Shown here: positions 22,127 to 35,024 of the stretch, one piece after another
Layout: each line of letters starts with the position of its first letter
Position numbering within the stretch: position 1 is the first letter of the stretch
Assembly: GCA_013423385.1 (NCBI GenBank)
Contig: BLZA01000017.1
Location: 1,054,001 to 1,118,000 of the forward strand
Direction of reading: 5' to 3'
Source: Naganishia liquefaciens
Taxonomy: Eukaryota; Basidiomycota; Tremellomycetes; Filobasidiales; Filobasidiaceae
Length of the DNA: 64,000 nucleotides
The notes under the pieces: model-generated
Seen by the model: the letters and a program-made list of their open reading frames with translations, nothing else
Told to the model about the DNA's origin: nothing
Databases searched by the model: none
Translations under genes and position numbers: made by a program

Positions 22127-22992
22127 ATGGTGATGGAACCCCGTGTGCAGGCGCCGCGATGGCCGCAATGATCATAGCATGCCCACGACTTTTATGATAT
22201 AAGACTCTGGTCTGATTCTCTAGCAAGAATGCAAAAATTCAGAGGATCGTCGTCAATCGTGCTACATGCTCGCCACCTTTGGCCAGTCAGGCTGCCAAGT
22301 AGACTATCCGCCACTGACCCGGACGCACGCCAGCGTGTCAGAGGCAGCTTGGAGCCTCGCGCTTTTGGCAACCGGGTCCGTCGATTCCCCATGGCGGGTT
22401 AGCAAGTCGGCGGCCCCGCTCCGTGCGGGATGTCATACGCGCTCGGAGAAGGCTATTTCCTCGGCCGGTCCGGCCATCACGGACACACGCGCGCACACGC
22501 AGCGCAACGCAACCCTATGCCAATACACGACCGCCTTGTCGCTCGTGACCTTGCCATACTTCCTCAGAGCCACATGGAAAACCTGCGATGCAGCATCCCG
22601 CGTCCCTACAAACTGCTCTTCTTGTTCTCCGTCTGGGCCTGCCATTCGTCCCGCGCGCGCTCGTGCAAGTCCGTCACGCTCGATGCTCGCTGGTCGGCGG
22701 ATCGCCACGAGATGAGGTAGTACGGTGGATGGAGGATGATGACTTTGCCGAGGAGCGACAGGGGACGTGAGCGGCGATCTTGTGTGTGTAAAATCCTCCG
22801 TTTTAAGGCGAAGGGGGGGGGGGAATGGACGGGAATTAGTGGCGGGAATTATAGGCTTGTTATCGGCGCCCATTCTTCCCCGCGCGGAAGCGAATCGGAT
22901 GGCCCCGCCCGTTCGACTCGGCGATGATATCACCCTCCTCCTCCTGCTCCTCGTCGATCCCCCCTCCCTGGCTCCCCTCATCCCGTCCAACC
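22127..22992. other. Intergenic with an uncertain short minus-strand gene end
   Basis: On the minus strand, a frame reading LLGKVIILHPPYYLISWRSA, then DLHERARDEWQAQTENKKSS, stops at 22616. It looks like the C-terminus of a small protein, but I cannot find its first exon. A run of 11 G (22813-22823) lies just upstream of it. The plus strand also has an open frame here (22588-22770). I do not call either as a gene. Confidence 0.3.
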
Positions 22993-25900
22993 ATGCCACC
23001 ACAGCCCGTCCACTGCAGATGCGCCAACATACAATTCCCATCCACGCAGGACACCCACGTCTCGAGGCATGAGCTGACCATCGTACGTCTATCCGTCCGG
23101 CGGAAAAGAGAGGATGCTGATCACGCGGGAATAGCGGTATCCCCGGTTGGTCATATGGCAGCTTGATGACGAGGCATCGACAGAGACAGAGGCAGGGGAC
23201 ACCACGAGAAGCGCAAGCGGTCGACCGTCCGAGGGAGGCGCCGTCGAGCGCGAGCGTACGGGGATCGTAAAGTGTGCGGTCTGTGGGGAACAGGTCGGGA
23301 CGTTTGTGGGCGAGGTCGTCCGCGCGGGGAAAGAGGTGAGCCCGTTTTCTTCTCCTCGGTGGGTGGCGGAAGGGAGGGAGAAAGCTCGCGGCTGTGTTTT
23401 CATCTCGGTCAAGAGCTTTGGAGAACCCCGAGATACACTTTTCTCGAAGCCGGGATGACGTTGCCTCGCGTTGGACCGTTCGAGAACGGATCCCCGAAGA
23501 AATCCATCTCGGCTGGTGGACAGAAAGAAGGGAACGCCCTCGCAACGTCGGCATCACGCTTTCCTTGTCTCGGGAAGGCGATCAGGGCAGAGGAACAGAC
23601 CCAAGTCTTTCCCGGGCCGTCGTAGGACGGTCAGACGCAAATTAGCAATGCAGTGCTGTTCGCGTGATGGAGTTGCCCGCGGCATATATACTGCTGGTGA
23701 GAAGCGAGAGAATCTGCGTGTCAGAGGAAGAGGGATTTCTCGCGTCCGGTCGGAGCGCGGTCGATACCGGCGAGATGGGATGCCGATGGTGGTTGCTTTT
23801 TCGGATTGCAAATGGACCGGTGGACGCTCGTAGAACAACGATATCGACGCGGGAGATATCGGCTTGCTGCTGTCCCATGCTAACCCCTTACACCCAGAAC
23901 TCCAACACCTCCAAACCGGCCGAAACAAGCTCACCCTTGCTCGGCCTGATAATCCCCGCGGAACCATCCACATTCGGCGCCCCTTCCCGCCCGCCAAGCC
24001 CGCTCCCACCACCCGCCTACCTGCCCCCGTTGCCCGACCCGTTCTTCCTGCCCCCGCCTTTTACACCCGCCCACGAATTCTTCCATTCCCTCGCTCGACA
24101 GGCCGCACAGCACGTGACCGAGTCGCGGACCCGCGCAGAGGAGGAAATCGCAGCGTTTGTGAGGCGGAAACGCGACGATGTTGAGCGCGAGGAGGCGCTT
24201 ACAAGGGGCGGGGTCGAGCATCTCTGGAGGGCGTTTGAGCGTGCGGAACGTACGCGCGCGGCGGCGGCAGGACGCTTGGGGGAGCTTGGGCACGAGGGGC
24301 GCCGGCCCGGGCTGGCGGCCTCGCCTGCGGGCGGAAGAAAGACGTCGTTTGGCGGCGTCGGCGTCAGGTCTCCCGACGTCGTCAGTCCCACGGGGGAACC
24401 TTCGTTTGGCGGTGCGGGATCCCTGTTGGGTGCTTCGTTGTCGACGCATGGGTTCATGGCACAGCGACCGAGGGATTCACTGACGACAACGACGACGACG
24501 ACGACGACGCCGACGGCAGCAGCAGCAGCAGCAGCGCGCGCAACGTCGCCTCGCCAGCCATCTGCACACGCCAAGCCCAGCTTTGAGCAGAATTCCATCA
24601 CGATGCCGTACCAGCAGCGCAAGTCCGGGATCGATCTCGACGTGGCGGCGTCCCTGCGTGTATCCAACATGGCGGATCTGTATGCCTCGCCGGCGACCGC
24701 TGGAGGCGCGAGCATGCATAATCGCCCGGATACGAGGGACCGGCGGTATTATGACCCCGGAGCCGACGTTGAGGATGCGAAAGCGATCACGGCCGAGCGA
24801 TCGCCTTCTGCGGGCAAAAGGGCCAAGATTGAACGTGTCGGCGGACAGGGGGATATCGAGCTGCAGCCTTTTGCCGAGAGTAGCCAGGTCTCAGCGGCCA
24901 GTAGTTATCAGGGTAGTCCCGGGGCCGTCATTGGACAGAGCCGGTCGGTGCGAGGAAGGGAAGGCGACGAGGAAGAGCAGTTGCGCACGCCGAGAGGACG
25001 CGCCGTCAAGCCGTTGACGGATTCGATTTCCCCGGCGCAGCTGGGCGTGCCGGCGGCAGGGACCAAGGCGGGCACGGGCAGCGATTCGTCGCCGGCGACG
25101 GTCAAGTCGCTCGAGAAACAAGCGGTGGATCTGGCGCCCGTTGGGAAAAGGGTGACGTTCGAGGAGCCGGCGGCAACGAATCGCGGAGGACCGGAACGAG
25201 TCGCCGAGGAACAAGATGAAGAGGATACGCCCGACAAGGCTGAGGGTGAGTCTCCTCCGCGAAGGGTTTGCTGCGTGGGCTCAACACGGCTGATACCCCG
25301 CCCGCAGACGCCGTCTTTGATTTCGAAGAACACGATACCCCCGTCGATCCGCCCGAGATTGGCATCGCCGCGCAGCCGCCCGTTCCGCTCGAGGGATCGA
25401 CGCCCGACGCCGATAAAGTTGAAGCCATGCGGCGCAACACGGAACTCGTCGAGAACAAGCTGATCGACATGATGGCCGCCGATGCACCGTCACATCGCGC
25501 GGCGTGGCGCAATAACAAGGACCAGCTGTGGCAGGCGATCGGCCGGTACCCTTCTCGGCCGTTCAGCTCGGGCGCAGCCAGGCGAGCTCATTCGGGAAGC
25601 GACGTGAGGGCTGGAACGGATGGCGATGGCGGCGAAACGCCCTCGTGGGGGACGACGCTACTGGGCACCTCGGCACCGATACAGATACAGCAGCCGGCCA
25701 AGTCTACCGTCAAGTATGCGCTCGAGCGCAAAACGAGCTTGGTCGAGCGGCCGGGCGTTCTCGTACCGGCGCTCAAATCGGCTATGCGTGCGCCCACCAC
25801 GGGAGGCAGTGTGGCCGCGCGTCGCGGATCGTCCACATCGAGGCCTGTTGATTTGCCCGCCGATGTCGTCGCTCACGACGCGCACAATGATTCAGGATCG

Positions 25901-26164
25901 AATACCAGTAGCGACGTGCGGCGTCATGCGTCGGTCGGACACGCGGCCCCGGAAAAGGGCAACGTCCTCGTCGGCTCCGTCAACCCGGCGTTCAGTCTCG
26001 GCACGTCATTCTCGATGGACCCCGGGCCAACGCTCGAGATGGATGACGATGACGATACAGACGACGTGCCAGGAGGGCTCAACTTTGTTCCGCCTCATAG
26101 GCAGACATCACAGGATAGGGACCCCGATGGAATGGGAGAGGCTGGCTGGAGGAGTCTGGCTTGA
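22993..26164 (+). CDS. Unrecognised protein: N-terminal cysteine-pair module plus long disordered tail
   Basis: Function unknown. Exon 1 (22993-23082) begins MPPQPVHCRCANIQFPSTQ, with a C-x-C pair. A GTACGT donor leads to exon 2 (23135-23335), which carries IVKCAVCGEQVGTFVGEVV with a C-x-x-C pair. Together they look like a zinc-binding beta fold of the Yippee/Mis18 kind, which is inference. Exon 3 (about 23646-23696, MELPAAYILL) keeps phase, but the region 23336-23645 may hold another exon. The main exon starts near 23916 (NSNTSKPAETSSPLLGLIIP). It has a proline-rich segment, then a likely coiled coil (ESRTRAEEEIAAFVRRKRDD) and a long Ser/Ala/Gly/Pro-rich part with a Thr run and an Ala run. 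The intron at about 25244-25308 joins to the last exon, where LVENKLIDMMAADAP and GGLNFVPPHRQ look conserved. It stops at 26164, roughly 850 residues in all. Confidence 0.75.
24481..24540 (+). repeat. Coding trinucleotide microsatellite
   Basis: About ten GAC/ACG repeats are followed by about seven GCA repeats. In the coding frame they give a run of threonines and then a run of alanines. Such tracts commonly change length by slippage. Confidence 0.9.
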
Positions 26165-26325
26165 CCCAAGGATGTAGGGTTGTCCATGGGTTGTTGCTTA
26201 TATGACGATACAACATTGAATCTTGCTCAGACCATCTACATTATCCCTCAAACATTGCTTGCTGTCAGTCGTCCCCGCCGTATGCCCTGTCCTCATTCCG
26301 TACTTGCTGTCCTCGGGCAGAACAG

Positions 26326-29300
26326 CTATTCGCTTGAGATGGAGTCCTCGCCCTCGCGCTCATTTTTATATTCATGGGCCGCTTGTAGCGTCTCGGCAAG
26401 GCTGGCAGCAATTGATCAGCGACAACGCACGCTTCTGATGACCGTGCACGTACGAGCTTATCACCAGCGGTTTCGTCAGGAAACCTTGGAAACGCTCGTC
26501 GACGATACATCGGTCCCGAGTCGGCTGTACGTAAAAACGTCAGACATTCACTGATTATAGTAAACTGGCGAGCTCACCTGATCGGAATTGGCTGTCAGAG
26601 CCACTATGTACGGGTTTCCATACTGCTCCGGATCGCTAGCGATGATCGATTTCGCCTTGTGCCCGTCCATAATGGGCATCTGCATGCCCATGAGCATTCG
26701 AGCGAAAATCTTCCCGGAAAACGTCTCTTACCTGTAGATCCATTAGCATCAGGTCATACCTCGTCTTCTTGGCCGCTTCTATTGCCTGTTGCCCATTCGA
26801 ACACATGTCGACGCCCTTGTATCCAAACTTTGAAAGGATCTGCAATTGGGTCCGGAATCAGGCGCGCGGAATCAGAGTCATGTAGTGGACACACACCTTT
26901 TTCCCAACAGCCACGTTGATCTGACTGTCGTCAACATATAATATACTGAGTGGATAGAGCTGGAAGATGTCAGCAAAATCCGATCCCTCGATCGAGGAAG
27001 GCACTTACCCTGGCATATTTCGCATCCAAGGCCGAAATCTTCTTCACCGGTTTCTGAGCTTTGGTCTCCTCCGCCCCTTCCGCCCGAGTCGCATTGTATA
27101 ATGATCGTGCCTTGATAGGCTTTGTCAACGTGATATCATCCTTGAGGTCGCTAGCGAATTTTTGCACATCCGTCAAATTTACAAGGTAGATAAACTGGAG
27201 AGAAACGATATACAGATCCAGTTCCATTCGCAATGCAGGAAGAGATCGCTTACCTGGCAAGCCGAGTGTCGTTGTTTGAGCGCAAGTATGATTTCAGATG
27301 AAACTCGTGGATCATCCATGTCGATGATTATGAAATCGCATTCCCACGGTTGAGCTGAACCGGGAGGAAGGGTACCGAGTCTGGTATTTAGGCCGAATGT
27401 ATGCAGATTCGATTGCAACACCGAGATCGGCGCCGTTTTTTCCGCATAGACAATGGCGCGACGGAAACTCCCTGGGGCAACTTTCGGATAGACTGGAATG
27501 TCTGGCGCATTTTTATTCTTATGTGCCATAATGGAAAGGTAAAAGGTACTGCCTTGTCCCTCCAAGCTTTCGGCCCAGCAGTCGCCCCCGAGAACACGCG
27601 CCAGACCTCGAGTGATAGACAGTCTAGAGGCATGCGGTCAGTTCCGTCATATCATCGGGATCTCAATCCTCTTACCCCAAACCCGTGCCTCCAAAAGTTC
27701 GGGAGATACCAGAGTCGACCTGGGAGAAACTCTGGAACAGTTTGTGCATAGATTTGGCGGGGATACCTATGATCGGTCAAGTCAGGCTGCTTTCTATGCC
27801 GCGAAGCGTGGCCGACTCACCTATACCCTCATCTTTGACTGCACATGTGATCTCCACCTTATCCGGCATTTCCCTCCAGCTCCAAGAAACGCTGACTGTG
27901 GATGGCTTATCCGCAACGGCGGGTTTCGTAAATTCTGTTCAAGGGGAGGGGGAGGGGGTAGAGGGAAGGGAGGGGAGATTCAGCATCAGTGGGGCGCCTG
28001 GAAATGAGACCACTCACTAATGGCATTGCTCAACAAGTTCAATAGGCATTGTCGATATCGATGCGGATCCCCGAGAAGAGGCCATTGCTGATCAGTGCTC
28101 ACGGAATTCTCCAAGAACAAGGTAATGTTCTTGCTTCGTGCGAGATGCGCCACGGTCTCGAGCGCATTCTCCACTATGCCTCGTAGATCAAAGTCGATCG
28201 ATTCTGGTGTTATGGACCCGGCATCGAGCTTAGACCAATCCAGTACGTCTGTCACGATACGTTGCCTAAGAGGAGAAAGAATCAGCTATCGCTCGTGAGT
28301 GTCACACATCGTAATGACTTGCAAATCAGATGCACTTTGGCTGATGACTTGAAGGTTCTCCCTTTGACCCTCCGTGAGATCGCTTGACGTTTCCATAACA
28401 GAGCATAGCCCACTGATCGCGAATAGAGGTGTCCGGAGTTCATGGGAGACTCCACTGATGAAGGTGGACCGTGAATGAAGAGCGTGCTGAAGTTGCTGGG
28501 TCCGGATCTCTACCGCGGCTTCCAAAGTTGCGTACGCCTGGTTATTTTCAAGCAAGATTGCAGCGAACGTCGCCAGGAGTTCGACTTGATCGGTGAGAAG
28601 CCGTGATGAAGAGACGTTCCCCGAGAGGTACAGAAGCCCGGAGAAACGGCCTTGCACGGAGAGTGGTAGAACAAGCAGAGATTTCGGGGGACCCGATACA
28701 GCGAAGAATGGCTCTCTGCTTATAATACTGGCGTTTTCGGATCGCAGGGTAGTTTCTGTCAATGGCTAGTACGTGACAGTCATCATCGGTTTCTGGATGG
28801 CGAAGTGCGCCGGCTCAAGTCTGCTTACCTTGCGGGAGACGGAGGCGTGAGTGAGGACAACCGTTGGCGCCAGACTCTTGCAATCGCTAAGGGCTTTGCT
28901 ACAGACCTGAATGTCCTCGAACGCCCCGCCGTAGCCTTTTAATTTCAGAATTCCGGAAGTTGGATCCTGTATAGCCAGGCAAGCATATTGCGTGCATGTG
29001 ACTTGAAGTAGGACTTGCAGAACACGACGAATCAAGCCTGCGCTGTCCTTCTCCGACGCGAGCATCAGGAAGCTACGCAGAATCCCCTCTAGCCCGAGTT
29101 TACTACCCCGCTGTTCAGGTTCTTTCCCGCTCGAGGAACGGCTGTTAGTGTCCATTTCTCTTAGCAGGTCCCCGGGATTGCTTGGCGTATTTGTCCCAGA
29201 CAAGCTAGATGGTGTAGCGCTGGATTGTCGCAGCAATGGACCTGTTCCTGCTCGGAAACCAGGAACGGAAGAGGACAGAGCGTCTGCGAAGCGATCCAAA

Positions 29301-32300
29301 TTGGCCGCTCCACATGCTTGGAAGGCTGATCGCGCATGTCGAAGATAATCTCGGCGAAGACGGGCCAATGACTTGCTCTCACGCAGACAATCCTCTACCT
29401 GCAGGCACAGCAATCCTGAGTGAAGAAAAAGCCGAATCATAAGTTCAAGCGAAAGAGCACGAAACAACGCGATGTTCTGAACGAGCGCTTACCAGCCAAA
29501 AGGTGCGATCCGGTATCTTCAAGATGCTCGAGAGCGACTTCTACGCTATCCAGCCAGCGATCCGGCTGACTAGAGGGATGCGCACAAGCTTTGATAGACC
29601 GTAATCCCCGAAGAAAGAGTCGAATGGCCGAGAAGTCCCGATCTAGAGCACATTGTGACTTCAGCCCCGTCCAGGAGATTCAGTAATGCCTTACTATGTG
29701 AGAAAGCGGCGAGCCATGAATCTGTAGTATCTGATTCTTGCGCCGAAGCGGGATCTCCTGAAATGATCATCGCTGTGGCCATCACAATTCTGTAGAACGG
29801 CTGCAGAATTGTTCCTGTTCCACTCGCTTGATGGTGATAGATGAGCTTGGCGCGGCGAGCAATTTCCACAGCAGGAGCCTTGAATAGGATTCCCAGGAAG
29901 AGGGAAGCGATACCGTATGACAAAGTATCCACTGGTGGGGCATCCGACCGATTCTCAAATTCTGAAGGAACAACAAAAGCGCCTTCGAGCACTGCGCATC
30001 GTGCAAACCGCCCAAATAAGTTCCGAAAAATAGGACCGAGTGTGTGATGCGTACCTCTAAGTCTCGCTACGTCTCCAGCGAGTGCTTCCCACAATTTGGC
30101 GTCGGCCAGGTTTGCTGCAAACTTAAGCGGACCAGCAACACAGCGTTAGAATTGTGACTCGGTACAAAAAAACCTCAGCACCTCATTCGAGACTCATACC
30201 TGAAGAAAGGGAACCTGAAGCGACCGAGATGGCTGCATGTAGTCCGCCAATGCAGCTAATGTACCTTTCCCCTTTTGCAGCATGTCCCCGATCTTGAAGC
30301 CAGATAGTGTTTGCGTCGCTAGATCCAGGCTGAGAATACGTATCCTGATACCTGGGTTGCTGGTAGGTGTCGCCAACCATAGCTGATGAGCGTGCGAATA
30401 GTCTATTGCCCGCAAAGACGATGCAGAGTAGTGCTCTGCAACCGCTCGACAGGTCTCCATTACGGCATCCATTGGACCGCCATTCGGACGAGGGGTCTTC
30501 TCAGCGACTTTGAGCCATGCTTTGACTGAATCAAGACGGGAGATATCATTCCCGCCCAAGAGGATTGCATATAGGTACCAAATATATGCGGTTGAAGAGT
30601 GCTTGGTAGCGGCGTGATTGTGCAGTATCACTGGAATGACAAAGTTAAAGATCCGGAAACGTTCATCGACACTCATGTGGCTGTAGGTCGCCAGCCCGAT
30701 GAAACCCATTAGATCTGCAAGGCGCATCGCTGTCAAGCCCTCGGCGTTCAGCAAAGGCGTCGGAGCATCGACCAGCGAAAGAATGTCCTCTTGGGTACTC
30801 GGAGTCGATCCTGAATCCTTGCTGGCTGTACTGTATCCGAGGAGGTCCAAGGCAGCGTAGAAGACTTGCAATGCCGGCTGTGGACCCGCATCTCTTTGCT
30901 TGAGGCGGAATAACCAGGTCAAGATTTCGAGCTTTGTGTTTACAGAGGACACCTGCTGAAGCGCCAAATCGATCTGTATGACAATGAGGTAGTTTAGAAA
31001 CAAGAGCCCTACGTTCACCGCCAGATACACTTGCGCGCTCAGTGTGTTCGGAAACGGATTGGCTGCAAAGAGATATTTCGCCGGCCGCCTTCACGAGATC
31101 GAAGGTTAAATCTGGATCTTCCCGCCACGTCCAAGGATCCTCATACGGCCAGATTGTCGCTGCGCGATCAAGATAGGATTTGGCTGTCTCTACCGCCCCG
31201 CTGACAGCTGCCTTGCGCGCCGCCTTTACGGCTAGAGGATGGAGCACCGTCAGCACGGCTGCGTAAGGCATTGCTTCGCATTCTGCTCACCAGGCGGGAC
31301 TACTTCACGGCTAGGTACTGATTGCGGATCCAACTCGTGGGCATTCAGGTACATATCCGCTTGAAGATAATCATACTCTGTCGACAATCCCTTTAGCTCC
31401 CGAGCGATTGTTACCAAGAGTCTCGGCCGCTCCTCCGGTTCTATCATTTCCATTGCAGCCATATGCAGCTTATCATGCACAAATTGGACGTGCTGGTCGA
31501 CGAGCACGATGCTTCCCAAAGACGAGCATTCCTGGATAAGCGACTTGACAGTCGCTTCATTTCTGTGTGTCAAGCGCTCCAAGAGTGATAGCTCGACGCC
31601 CCGAGAAGGCAGACACGCAAGGTAATAGAGTAGCAGCCTTGCTGCAGAGCTTAAACTGTCCAAAGACCTGCAACGCAGTCGATCATCTCAGGAACCACGT
31701 CGAGCGATCTCAATGGCCGAATACTAACGTTGGGCAGAAAGACTCCTGGGAATAACCTTCGCGATCGCTGACCAGTGCTTCAGGGCTGACTTCCCAAGTC
31801 TGTCTTGCGTGATCGTAGTAAATCGTTCCCTCCCGTGTAACCATCTTCAGAAGCGCCCAGTTGCAATCGAAAGGAATGCCTGCTCGAGTAGCATGATTAG
31901 AGGGAAATTATTAACCAGTTTCTTTTCGCACCTTGCGTTTGTCTATGAACCCTTTCCGCAAGGCGATTCCAGTGATTAGGTAATTCGGTGTAGAGTTCTT
32001 CGAGGTGAAATCCCCTGAGCGATAGCTCAAGTGTAAGTCAAGGCATTTGCCTGTGCCAGCAGACGCCCTACTTAGCTATCATTTCTTTGAGGGTATCGGT
32101 ACTGAAAGGTCTCGCTTGTATCATACGAACAGGTGCCATGGCTCCCATGTCGGGAGGCCGAACATCGCTTGTGAGATATGATACGAGAATAAAACAATGG
32201 TCGATCCGTCTGGCAGGCGAGCTGACTAAATCGCTCCAGCTGTCATGCATCTTTTGCCTCAGTACGTAATCCAGCAGATAGAGAACAGGCGCTACTAACA

Positions 32301-34605
32301 GTTCTCTCTCGCTTTTCTCGAGCCATTGGTAGTCGTCTATGACGATGATCTGGTGCCGTCGTGAGCGCTCTCAACTTCAATACATAACATCAAGCTACCT
32401 TACCAGTTGTCTTTCAGCAGACGCAAACAGTCTCAATAGACCGTAACTCCAGGTGCGAAATTGCCTCGCCCAATTTTCCCAGTCAATCCCGACTGTTGTA
32501 TCTTGACCTGAATCTGTGGATTCCTGGTCCCCAAGTAGCGTGACTCTCCATTCCTTGGGTAGCAGAGAGAGGAAGATGTCTGCGTTAGAGGGAAGACAGC
32601 GCAGAATGCGCCGACGCCAGCTTGAGGCGGATTCCATGGGATCACTGAAGACCCTTTCCAAAAGAGAGCAAAAGATCGAAATAAAGCCCGAAAATGGCCT
32701 AAGAAGACGTCGATCCATCTAACAGGGAAAATGTCAGCTGTGCGATCATTTACGGGGTGACCTAGTATCCCACTCACTTTAGCCCAGCCTACAAGGACTT
32801 CTCGATCGGCCTGCATTTCGCTTTCTCTGGCTTTGACCCAAGTCTCCAATAACTGACTCTTCCCGGTACCGGAAAGTCCCCAACAACAAGCGACTTGTGT
32901 TGTCCCTGTGGTACTGACCAGCTCGAAAGATTTGTCGAGTTCGGCGTATTCTTCCTGTCTATCGAGCATTCCCGGAGGAATCTTGAATCTTGATCGATCG
33001 TCGACGTGGCCGACGCAAAAGTTCTCCCTTTCTTTGCCCCGAAGTTTTCCATTACAAATGTCCTTGACTTTGTGCAGATCATAAAGCAACGCTGACATGG
33101 TTTGATAGCGATCTTCTGGATCCAGCGACCTCGCCTTGCGCACAATCGCGCTGAGCTCAGGAGGAATACTGACGCGTAAGCTTGAAAGGTCTGGCGGAGT
33201 CTGTGTAGAATGAGCATGTACTGCGCTATAAAATTCAGGCGGGATGTTCTCGTCATCATCGGACAAATCGTTGCCATCCCGCAAACGACCACTTCCTATT
33301 AGCTGGGCCGCGGTAGCCGCCCAGGCAAAAACGTCAACGACAGGTTCAACATTGCGCTTTGATATGATAGCTTCTGGAGCGATGAATCGCATGTGCCGTC
33401 TACAGTGATAAGATGTCAGTTGGCACATCAAGGTAAAGGAACCGTACTTACAGTATACCATCTTGTCCCAATTTTTCAATCAAGCCATCGTCTTGTTCTT
33501 CCAGGAACGCCGTCGGTGCCGACGAGATATTTTCTCGCTGTCTTGCACGTCCATCCTCCGACTCGGCAGTCTTGAGCGTATCTTGACCGCGAATATGACG
33601 GCGCTTGAAGAGCTGCCCTTCCCCATATCCTGCCGTTGGGACTGCCGCAATAACAGTCGTCAATTCTAATGTCATTTCCTGCGGTTCCATGGGGAATATT
33701 GAGCGCGGAGTGAAAGGTCGATCTGGCACTACGGAGTAAAATTCTGGGCGTGAAACCACAACTGATATGCAACGTTCGTGCAAAGACTGATGACAGCAAA
33801 TCAGCAATGAGATGGAACTCGTCAGAGCCTTACGTACTAGTAAGATGTCGGCTATCTGTATTAAGACCTCTACGGCGGGCAACCACCCTCGATCGCCTTC
33901 TGGCACGTCTGGGTCATCCCGTGTCGGGCTATCGCTGTGACGCGAGCTGGAGGGCTCGGAATCGCCCGACTGATCGTCCAAGGCTCCCATTGTCGCGGAC
34001 GATCGTCGCTTGACTTTCGGAGTGACGGCACCATTGCCGTCAGATAATTCCGAGCCGTCCTGGTCACTCTTCCGGCGCCAAGAGGCAATCCTCCATCGAT
34101 TCTCGCTTCTTTCCAGGGATGGTTTGACACGGGTCTCCCACCATTCGGGCAATGATATACCGCCTTCTTCGCGGAGCACGACCCAGATGCCTTCAACGGC
34201 ACGCCAGAATGCGACGGGGAGTTGAAATGGCCGATAGTCATTCACGTAGAGCTGTGTATGGGTCTTGATGATCTGCAGATACGTTTCGGAGGAAGCTCCT
34301 GGAGGAAGAAGCGTGATGATGATGGTGACTGGTATTGGCCACTTCACTTCCTCGCTCTCGACCGCGCAACATGGAAACTTGGGCTTCTGGGTTGCCGACG
34401 GTGTTGCGCCAGCTATCTCCTGCAGTGATTCCCGAGTCAGCGGCGGCCATCCTCTCTTAGGCCCTTCATATATGGCTTTCAATGTCAGCCTTGCCGTGGT
34501 TTCCTCATATCGTACGATCCGTGGTTTAGAAAGACCTTTTGAGGCAAAGTCGATTGAGGAAAGTATCGCGGTCGGCTCCTTCGACAATGAGAACACGTTA
34601 GCCAT
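26326..34605 (-). CDS. Hybrid histidine kinase 1 (group X-like; pseudokinase-AAA-GAF-HK-receiver)
   Basis: Cytosolic two-component sensor that would pass phosphate from His to Asp to an Hpt protein, probably toward the stress MAPK pathway as for fission yeast Mak2/Mak3 (inferred). The start at 34605 is [11 protein letters not shown]. Order: degenerate protein-kinase domain ([19 protein letters not shown] where HRD should be; later FIAPEAI, VDVFAW and DPEDRYQTM), a P-loop ATPase ([17 protein letters not shown], 32859-32883), a long helical region (33-30 kb), GAF (29.1-28.8 kb), and HisKA with [18 protein letters not shown] (His codon 28442-28444). Then come HATPase ([18 protein letters not shown]) and a receiver (YDLMLMDLQ, Asp codon 26738-26740; TKPLVIS Lys). 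The last exons give [13 protein letters not shown] and end SISSE at 26326. About 20 introns; more than 2,200 residues. It is a paralogue of the kinase at 40267. Confidence 0.92.
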
Positions 34606-35024
34606 AACCGGTCTCCGAAGGTGAGCTCCTGAGATGGAGCGAGGGCAGGCGTTGATTCGGTCCTTGGGTTGTGGATGCTTCTTTGTTGGGGAATGCGGTT
34701 GACGAGATGCCAGTATACGTATCGTCGCCGTACTTTGCGTTTGTTGTATCCGATCAGTTGTTTCAGCCCCAGATGCGTACGCCCGATCACAATACGATTA
34801 CCGAGCTTTATCACCGAGGCTAGCCACGTGAGCGAAGGGGAACTACGTCATTTCAATCTCAGAAATTTAAGTCGAGATGGATGTAGCTGTGAAATGCTCT
34901 TGCATTCGCAAGTCAGTTCACATATCGCAGACCTCATTTCCACCACATTGTATAGCTCGTTGAATGCCTAGATGGCCGATAAAGCATAATGCATATGGAA
35001 CCGGCATTTCTGGTGACCACAGGC
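34606..35024. other. Promoter side of histidine kinase 1, nothing specific seen
   Basis: About 420 bases between the kinase start and the stop of the acyl-CoA-synthetase-like gene on the same strand. I found no clear motif. Confidence 0.4.

Noticed and set aside
22433-23557. 374-codon open frame on the minus strand
   Set aside because: It overlaps the first two exons of the plus-strand cysteine-module gene in antisense. Its composition (Arg/Ser/Pro-rich) is typical of antisense frames in GC-rich DNA.
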